A DNA stretch of 64,000 nucleotides from Ruminococcus sp. (GTDB lineage Bacteria; Bacillota; Clostridia; Oscillospirales; Ruminococcaceae), in NCBI RefSeq assembly GCF_019423705.1, contig NZ_JAHZAX010000008.1, forward strand, positions 101,495-165,494, read 5' to 3'. Numbering within the stretch: position 1 is the first letter of the stretch; each line of letters opens with the position of its first letter. Below the pieces are notes generated by a model, which was given only the letters and a program-made list of their open reading frames with translations, had not been told where the DNA came from and did no database searches. Positions 59,826 to 64,000 of this stretch are shown here, in pieces. The position numbers and the translations under genes were made by a program.

Positions 59826-60413
59826 TCACGGCATATTCCGAACTATACTAGCGCTGTTATTTATATAATTTTCAAATTGATCTTTCGTATAAGTATGTAC
59901 TTCTTTAAAATAAAATTTTTCATACTTATCTAAATTGAAGAGTATGATTTCTGATTCACTTTTGTCAAACATAAAATCTCTAATTAACCCCATTGACTCT
60001 GACTCACATATTTTTCTTTTCGGATCACGAGGCATTTTCGTATTGAGCTCATTATAAACAACAATCAGTATAACATTCTCTCGTGTATAGCTTATCGTTT
60101 TTGATGCAATATCGCAAAAAATCAATAAACTATCACGAATTTTCTCCCTAATAGACCTGATCTCATTTTTTAAATTACCATTTTTAAATTCAATAAAACA
60201 TTCTAATTTATCTTTTTGTAAAAAGCCATCAAAAGATTTTGCGCACTTGAATGAACGATTCAAAGCAGCAGCATATTTTTTCTTTACTTCATCAAAGCTA
60301 ACAGCTTTAATCTGAGAATCAGTCATATATTCTGAATTATTTGAATCATATGAAATGTTTTTAAGTGTATCCATATTTTCTACGAAATATGGATACGCAT
60401 TTATATTAATCAT
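59826..60413 (-). CDS. PD-(D/E)xK-like partner of the AAA ATPase
   Basis: Several in-frame ATGs exist; ATG 60413 has AAAGGT at a good distance, the longest frame starts at 60437 and overlaps the ATPase gene by 32 nt. ~195 aa. The segment KSFDGFLQKD...LECFIEFKNG has the order D...E-x-K of restriction-endonuclease-like nucleases. The rest is mixed alpha/beta. Two-gene units of an AAA ATPase plus such a partner are known in phage defence (AbiL-like and OLD-related). Function inferred from motif and context. Confidence 0.62.
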   Translation of the reverse strand: MININAYPYFVENMDTLKNISYDSNNSEYMTDSQIKAVSFDEVKKKYAAALNRSFKCAKSFDGFLQKDKLECFIEFKNGNLKNEIRSIREKIRDSLLIFCDIASKTISYTRENVILIVVYNELNTKMPRDPKRKICESESMGLIRDFMFDKSESEIILFNLDKYEKFYFKEVHTYTKDQFENYINNSASIVRNMP

Positions 60414-61671
60414 AAATTCCATACCTTTCATTTTCAAGAGTCTGTAATGGGCGAGATAATTTTTTATAAATCAGCTCAACATTATCAGTAACATCAGATA
60501 CATCAGATACATTGCCTTTATTCTCAGATAAATAATAATTACATTTGTCAGCAATACTATGCTTAGCTGAAAAAACCTGAATTGCATTCAAAAAATATGG
60601 ACTATGTGTATTTATTAATATATGCAAATTCCATTTCTTTTGCAATAAAACAATCAATTCTGCAAAGACAAGTTGCCATTGTGGATGCAAGTGAGTTTCA
60701 GGCTCATCTAAAATAATCGTACCATTATTTTCTATCCATCCATTTAAAATCAATGTTTTTAGAATAACAAAAGATTTCAAACCAGTTGATAAATTTCTCA
60801 CATCAATAGGCTCATAATCTTCATTTTTAATCGTCAAGATATTAGAACTATAATCGATATTTCCAGCACATATCGGATCAATTAACTCAAATATGCTTTC
60901 AAACGTGTCATTAGATATTATTTCATTTAACGCATTTTCCACATCTTGATCAGACTTCTTTTGTAAAATTTTATTAACTAAATCATTTCTATGATTATTA
61001 TTCAGATATCTCCTTGTGGGGAAAAATCTCCAACCAGTACAATTATCTAAAACATTAGGATCATCAATGTAAACCGCTTGCGTATATAGAGAGTTAAAAT
61101 TAGAAATACTTTTAGCCATATTATCTTCAATCTGCACTTCATATTTTTCATTTTGTATTTTTAAGCAAAAGGAAGAAGATTTATCTAGGCTGAAAATGTT
61201 ATTAATTTGATTATTGAATTCTGTTTTCATTTTCTTTGTGATGACATTTAGCATAATTGCTTCATTAGTAGCATTATAATAGCTATCATACTTATCTTTT
61301 ATGATCTCTGCATACTCACACATATCGGCTGGGGAGGCAGATGACCCATCACTTGTATACATATATCTATCTAATAAATCAATATAATTGCCGGTAAATT
61401 TTCCTTTTGTTTGAAATAATTTTCTTGCAATCTCGTCTGAATCAAATAAGTATGAAGAATTATTAAATTCCAATTCCAATGATCTAGTTAAACCAGAAAT
61501 TTTAGTTTTTAATATTTGTGAATTCAAATTATAGCAGCTCGAAAAATAGGAATACAATACTTTTCCTATGGTGCTTTTACCAGTATTATTCTCACCAGCC
61601 ACAACAGTAATGCCATTTAATTTTATATCAGCATTAGCGATTTTACCAATATTTTTAATGGTAAGTTCCAT
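60406..61671 (-). CDS. OLD/RecF-like AAA ATPase (defence candidate)
   Basis: 421 aa. Walker A at 26-34 (GENNTGKST), a large helical insertion (35-270), the ABC-type signature NLSTGLKS, Walker B near 317 (TIILDEPETHLHPQW) and a final His (NTHSPYFLNAI). No C-terminal TOPRIM nuclease as in OLD, but the next gene supplies a nuclease-like motif. Anti-phage AbiL, Gabija, Septu and OLD systems share this ATPase type. Its position in a minus-strand defence island next to type III TA loci supports that. Confidence 0.8.
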   Translation of the reverse strand: MELTIKNIGKIANADIKLNGITVVAGENNTGKSTIGKVLYSYFSSCYNLNSQILKTKISGLTRSLELEFNNSSYLFDSDEIARKLFQTKGKFTGNYIDLLDRYMYTSDGSSASPADMCEYAEIIKDKYDSYYNATNEAIMLNVITKKMKTEFNNQINNIFSLDKSSSFCLKIQNEKYEVQIEDNMAKSISNFNSLYTQAVYIDDPNVLDNCTGWRFFPTRRYLNNNHRNDLVNKILQKKSDQDVENALNEIISNDTFESIFELIDPICAGNIDYSSNILTIKNEDYEPIDVRNLSTGLKSFVILKTLILNGWIENNGTIILDEPETHLHPQWQLVFAELIVLLQKKWNLHILINTHSPYFLNAIQVFSAKHSIADKCNYYLSENKGNVSDVSDVTDNVELIYKKLSRPLQTLENERYGIYD

Positions 61672-61793
61672 AAGCTTTCCTCCTTGAAATTATTGAACAG
61701 AAATAAAAATACTCAATCTGTACCTATTATATTATACATTAACAACATTTAATTGTCAAACGAAATTTGTACAAATTTCTGCAATAGATAAGC

Positions 61794-61811
61794 CCTACCA
61801 CACGTGGTAGG
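61794..61811. promoter_or_regulatory. ICE palindrome site 4, inside a 44-bp perfect palindrome
   Basis: CCTACCAC-AC-GTGGTAGG, reverse orientation of the consensus centre. The palindrome extends to 61781-61824 with arms of 21 nt. It separates the integrase gene from the defence genes. Confidence 0.75.
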
Positions 61812-61827
61812 GCTTATCTATTGCAGC

Positions 61828-62976
61828 TTATAACAATTTCTCAATGGCTTCAGCTGCTTTTTTGTTTTCTTCGGACATCTGATGAGCATACAACCTCAGG
61901 GTTATCTCCGGGGTTGAGTGACCCAATCTTCCTGCAACAGTCGTTATGGGAGTCTGAGTTGCGATCAGTAGTGAAGCATTTGTATGGCGCAACGTATGCA
62001 CACAACAACTGGGCAGATCATATTTATCCACGAACTTGTGAAAGTATTTTGTGACAGAGCTGGGGTTTAAAGTACGTCCATTCATATATGTAAATACCCT
62101 GTCAGTAACTATATTCCTGCTTTTTTGCATAGTTTTTATGTCAAGCAAAATTCTTGCAACCTTGCTATTAAATGCAATAAGTCTCTTGGATTGTTTTGTT
62201 TTCGGAGTGTCAGTATATATTCCCTTCCCAGGCAAATAGTAACTCGATCTTCTGACTGTTATAGTGCTGTTATTAAAATCAACGTCGTCCCACTCAAGAC
62301 CGCAAGCCTCACCCCTTCTCATACCAGTATACATAATAATGCTCAAGATTTCTGTATATGGATATTCACCATAACGATTGAGCATATCAAGGACGTGCAT
62401 AGCATCACTATGATCAAGATACCTTGCTTCATCTGAAAGAAACAGTCTTGGCGCTCTGACCTTGAGCATTAAGTTTTCTCTAAGTATCCCATCATAAACA
62501 GAATCCTTGAATATAGAAAAAAGCAATCTATGATAATGCATTATCGTCCTATCCGACAAATAAAAGTCGTTTTCACGAAACAACTGATCAACCGGCATTT
62601 TTAGAAGAACAGATACTTTTAGCGCTGTCTTCTTAGAAACATTTTTTCCAGCTCGGAGAGCATCGACAGTTCCCATTCCCATATCAGCAAGCTGCACGGT
62701 CTGATTCCGGGTGTATCTCCCCTTCAATAATCTCTTACAGGTCTCATTTGGTGTAAAAGTTATATGCTCAGACTTTGCCTCGTGCAGATTATCGTAAAAT
62801 CCGTATATGTCCATAGCAGTAATACTGCGGATTTTTTTCATACCAAACGCCGCATTTATCCGCCGAGTCAACCCCACATACCTCACGTATGTGCTGATCT
62901 TGACCTCATAATACTTTCTCGGAAGCCATTGCTCTTCTAAGTACTTCCGAAGAGTAATGTTTTTATTTTTTCTCAT
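61828..62976 (-). CDS. int: ICE tyrosine integrase with inserted HTH
   Basis: ATG 62976 with AGAGGGA upstream. 382 aa. Catalytic residues Arg220 (TGMRRGEAC), His327-x-x-Arg330 (HTLRHTNASL), His353 (GRLGHST) and Tyr363 (LRLYAHQ). N-terminal arm and core-binding domain. Residues ~88-132 look like an inserted XRE helix-turn-helix (TVQLADMGMGTVDALRAG, VSKKTALKVSVLLKMPVDQL). It integrates at tRNA-Trp, 1 kb away. No excisionase was recognised. Confidence 0.92.
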   Translation of the reverse strand: MRKNKNITLRKYLEEQWLPRKYYEVKISTYVRYVGLTRRINAAFGMKKIRSITAMDIYGFYDNLHEAKSEHITFTPNETCKRLLKGRYTRNQTVQLADMGMGTVDALRAGKNVSKKTALKVSVLLKMPVDQLFRENDFYLSDRTIMHYHRLLFSIFKDSVYDGILRENLMLKVRAPRLFLSDEARYLDHSDAMHVLDMLNRYGEYPYTEILSIIMYTGMRRGEACGLEWDDVDFNNSTITVRRSSYYLPGKGIYTDTPKTKQSKRLIAFNSKVARILLDIKTMQKSRNIVTDRVFTYMNGRTLNPSSVTKYFHKFVDKYDLPSCCVHTLRHTNASLLIATQTPITTVAGRLGHSTPEITLRLYAHQMSEENKKAAEAIEKLL

Positions 62977-63048
62977 AACTAATCCCTCTTTCACAAACAG
63001 TCACAGTACATTATACACTTTTTTTGATAATTATGCAAATAAAAAAGC

Positions 63049-63066
63049 CCTGCCACGTGTGGTAGG
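63049..63066. promoter_or_regulatory. ICE palindrome site 5
   Basis: CCTGCCACGTGTGGTAGG (17 of 18), flanked by A-tracts, upstream of the integrase gene and before a plus-strand promoter. Confidence 0.7.
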
Positions 63067-63141
63067 GTGAAAAAAAGTGTCACTAAAAATGGTTAAAATG
63101 AACAAATATGTCGAAGAAAGATATTTTTTTAATAAAAAAGC

Positions 63142-63170
63142 TTGACATAACCTATTCTTTGTGGTAGACT
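63142..63170 (+). promoter_or_regulatory. Promoter for the right-end structured RNA
   Basis: TTGACA at 63142-63147, 17-nt spacer, TAGACT at 63165-63170. It fires away from the integrase into the gene-free right end. Confidence 0.65.
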
Positions 63171-63177
63171 TGGAACG

Positions 63178-63359
63178 ATGAATAAATGTTAATCAATTCA
63201 TCAAAAGTGAAACGGTGGGTACTAACTTGTGTATAAAAGCAAGAGCACTCACCGGGTATACATCACAACCAAACCTATGAAGTATACCAGTCAACCAGAA
63301 TGCAAAGAGATTTCTGCTGACCTTAGTGAGTGCTCATTACGTGTATTGTAACACGTAAT
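63178..63359 (+). ncRNA. Candidate structured RNA at the ICE right end
   Basis: Stem 1: GAGCACTCAC (63243-63252) with GTGAGTGCTC (63326-63335). Inside it: GGTATAC/GTATACC (63255-63288) and a GTCA...AGAA/TTCT...TGAC stem (about 63290-63320). A further hairpin ATTACGTGT/ACACGTAAT closes at 63336-63359. Promoter just upstream, no ORF. No known RNA class recognised. Confidence 0.58.
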
Positions 63360-63420
63360 CAATACATTTGTCAAGTGTTTTTCAGAAATTTATTAAAAAT
63401 TCTGGGGAACACTTTATTTT

Positions 63421-63943
63421 TTTCCCGTCTTACATAAATAGATAAGACGGCAGACAACAGCCATAATCAAATAGCGAGAGATGTATGTAACCTCGACGAA
63501 ACCTCAACAACTGCTGAAATTTCAGCCTTATCAAACAGCTATGCCTTGCACCTGAATGGTGCTGCGAGCCTGCCTAACGGCAGTTACCTGATATGCGCCG
63601 CAATAGATCAAACAACAATCTTAGCGAGTATAAACACCGTGGTGTGAGATACCGGGGACGTAATCGAGAAGCCGTTGCAGTTAGCGACGCAAAGGGCGCA
63701 ACCGACAGCAAGCAGATATCGCAGGGTTTGTCATCCTGTACTGTGATGACTAGGTGATCCAACAGGATCGGCGTCAAATGGAAACCATCAAAGCACCAAA
63801 AATAAAAAAACACGGCTCACACCACACAACAATCAACAAAAAAGTGGCGTACCGTTTTTTATACCAACAGGCGTATAGTTTTAACTATATAAAGCTTGTT
63901 GGGAGAAGCTCAAGACTAATTCTTGAACTTCTCCGAATAAGCT
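63421..63943. other. Gene-free, hairpin-rich ICE end
   Basis: About 520 bp without a supportable gene, more GC-rich than its surroundings. Hairpins: GCTGAAATTTCAGC (63513-63526), CTGCC/GGCAG (63570-63583), GTCAT/ATGAC (63730-63750), GATCC/GGATC (63756-63769), TATAGTT/AACTATA (about 63874-63889), and a long GGAGAAG...CTTCTCC (63902-63933). Could be a long structured RNA or integrase arm-site region. Confidence 0.5.
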
Positions 63944-63990
63944 ATTGGCAGGGGCAGAAGGATTCGAACCCTCGGCACGCGGTTTTGGAG
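63944..63990 (-). other. attR: 47-bp repeat within tRNA-Trp
   Basis: Identical to 20396-20442; here it is part of a tRNA gene that continues past 63990 with its proper 5' sequence. Confidence 0.95.
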
Positions 63991-64000
63991 ACCGCTGCTC
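63946..64000 (-). tRNA. tRNA-Trp(CCA), 3' part (runs off the window)
   Basis: On the minus strand the anticodon arm reads GCGGT-CTCCAAA-ACCGC, anticodon CCA, followed by the T-arm GAGGGTTCGAATCCTTC and encoded CCA. The 5' half lies beyond the window. Unlike the fragment at 20396 it continues correctly into the D-arm side, so this is the functional copy. Confidence 0.93.

Larger units (their letters stand above)
20443..63943. mobile_element. Integrative and conjugative element in tRNA-Trp (~43.5 kb)
   Basis: Bounded by a 47-bp direct repeat from the tRNA-Trp 3' end. The minus-strand integrase lies next to the right end and intact tRNA. Conjugation genes (VirB2/B6/B3/B4/D4-like, MobL relaxase, candidate oriT), ParA/ParB, a replication-type protein and cargo (adhesins, methyltransferase, type III TA, AAA defence candidate) are all oriented coherently. 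The set has no VirB1-type peptidase or VirB8-like subunit that I could recognise, so transfer competence is likely but not certain. Confidence 0.93.

Noticed and set aside
23217..61871. Frequent TCTTTCGG / TCTTCGGA octamers as a signalling motif
   Set aside because: Common in the ICE, but mostly within Ser-Ser/Ser-Gly codons and variable in form; without a count I cannot separate it from codon use.
63687..63694. c-di-GMP riboswitch, suggested by ACGCAAAG
   Set aside because: The remaining conserved parts of the class (AGGGCAAACC before, tetraloop receptor and GGGUUACC-type end after) are not in the right order.
63574..63813. 79-codon minus-strand ORF
   Set aside because: Covers the hairpin-rich ICE end; composition is not protein-like and no RBS is seen.

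Overview
The window looks like a low-GC Firmicute genome, most likely Ruminococcus or a close Oscillospiraceae relative. Supporting signs are an endospore gene (spoVT), BspA/fibronectin-type secreted proteins, sortase-anchored SpaA-type adhesins, AGGAGG ribosome binding sites, and ICE gene families typical of gut Clostridia. No species can be named from the sequence alone.

Layout. (1) 1-1111 and 18433-20395 are chromosomal backbone: a zinc-ribbon protein, the two halves of spoVT, and a BspA-like surface protein. (2) 1112-18424 is a ~17.3 kb intervening element that splits spoVT at codons Gly31-Asp32-Pro33. It carries an AbiE-like regulator/nucleotidyltransferase pair, a SEC-C protein, a phase-variable type I methyltransferase locus (hsdM, a one-domain hsdS, a silent hsdS cassette and a tyrosine recombinase), an ABC transporter/lipoprotein/secreted-protein operon bracketed by a 24-bp inverted repeat, a RepA-like ATPase with a structured leader RNA, and a large serine recombinase. 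The recombinase frame runs across the right junction into the SpoVT sensor domain, giving a recombinase-SpoVT fusion. Excision at the shared 8-bp core would rebuild an intact 177-aa SpoVT frame.

(3) 20443-63943 is a ~43.5 kb integrative and conjugative element (ICE) in the 3' end of a tRNA-Trp gene, bounded by a 47-bp direct repeat. From left to right it holds ParA/ParB with a three-way-junction leader RNA; DUF3846-type cargo; a fibronectin-domain secreted protein; a 1826-aa thioester/SpaA adhesin with eight 93-aa repeats; small membrane proteins; an amidoligase next to a double gamma-glutamylcyclotransferase; a TOPRIM protein; a type IV secretion set (VirB2-, VirB6-, VirB3-, VirB4- and VirD4-like); an iteron/hairpin oriT region with ribbon-helix-helix accessory proteins; a MobL relaxase fused to Sel1 repeats; a replication-type HTH protein overlapped by a candidate antisense RNA; and an MmeI-like methyltransferase without its nuclease. 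The right part is a defence and stability island on the minus strand: two tandem type III (ToxIN-like) toxin-antitoxin loci plus the stub of a third, an AAA ATPase with a small PD-(D/E)xK-like partner, and an integrase with an inserted HTH. Structured non-coding DNA precedes the intact tRNA-Trp.

The ICE is tied together by five copies of a near-palindrome, consensus CCTACCACGTGTGGTAGG, beside key operons and around the integrase. They are candidate binding sites of the ICE ParB or a master regulator. The features of most interest are the spoVT intervening element with its state-dependent fusion, the tandem type III TA island, the hsdS inversion system and several unannotated structured RNAs.
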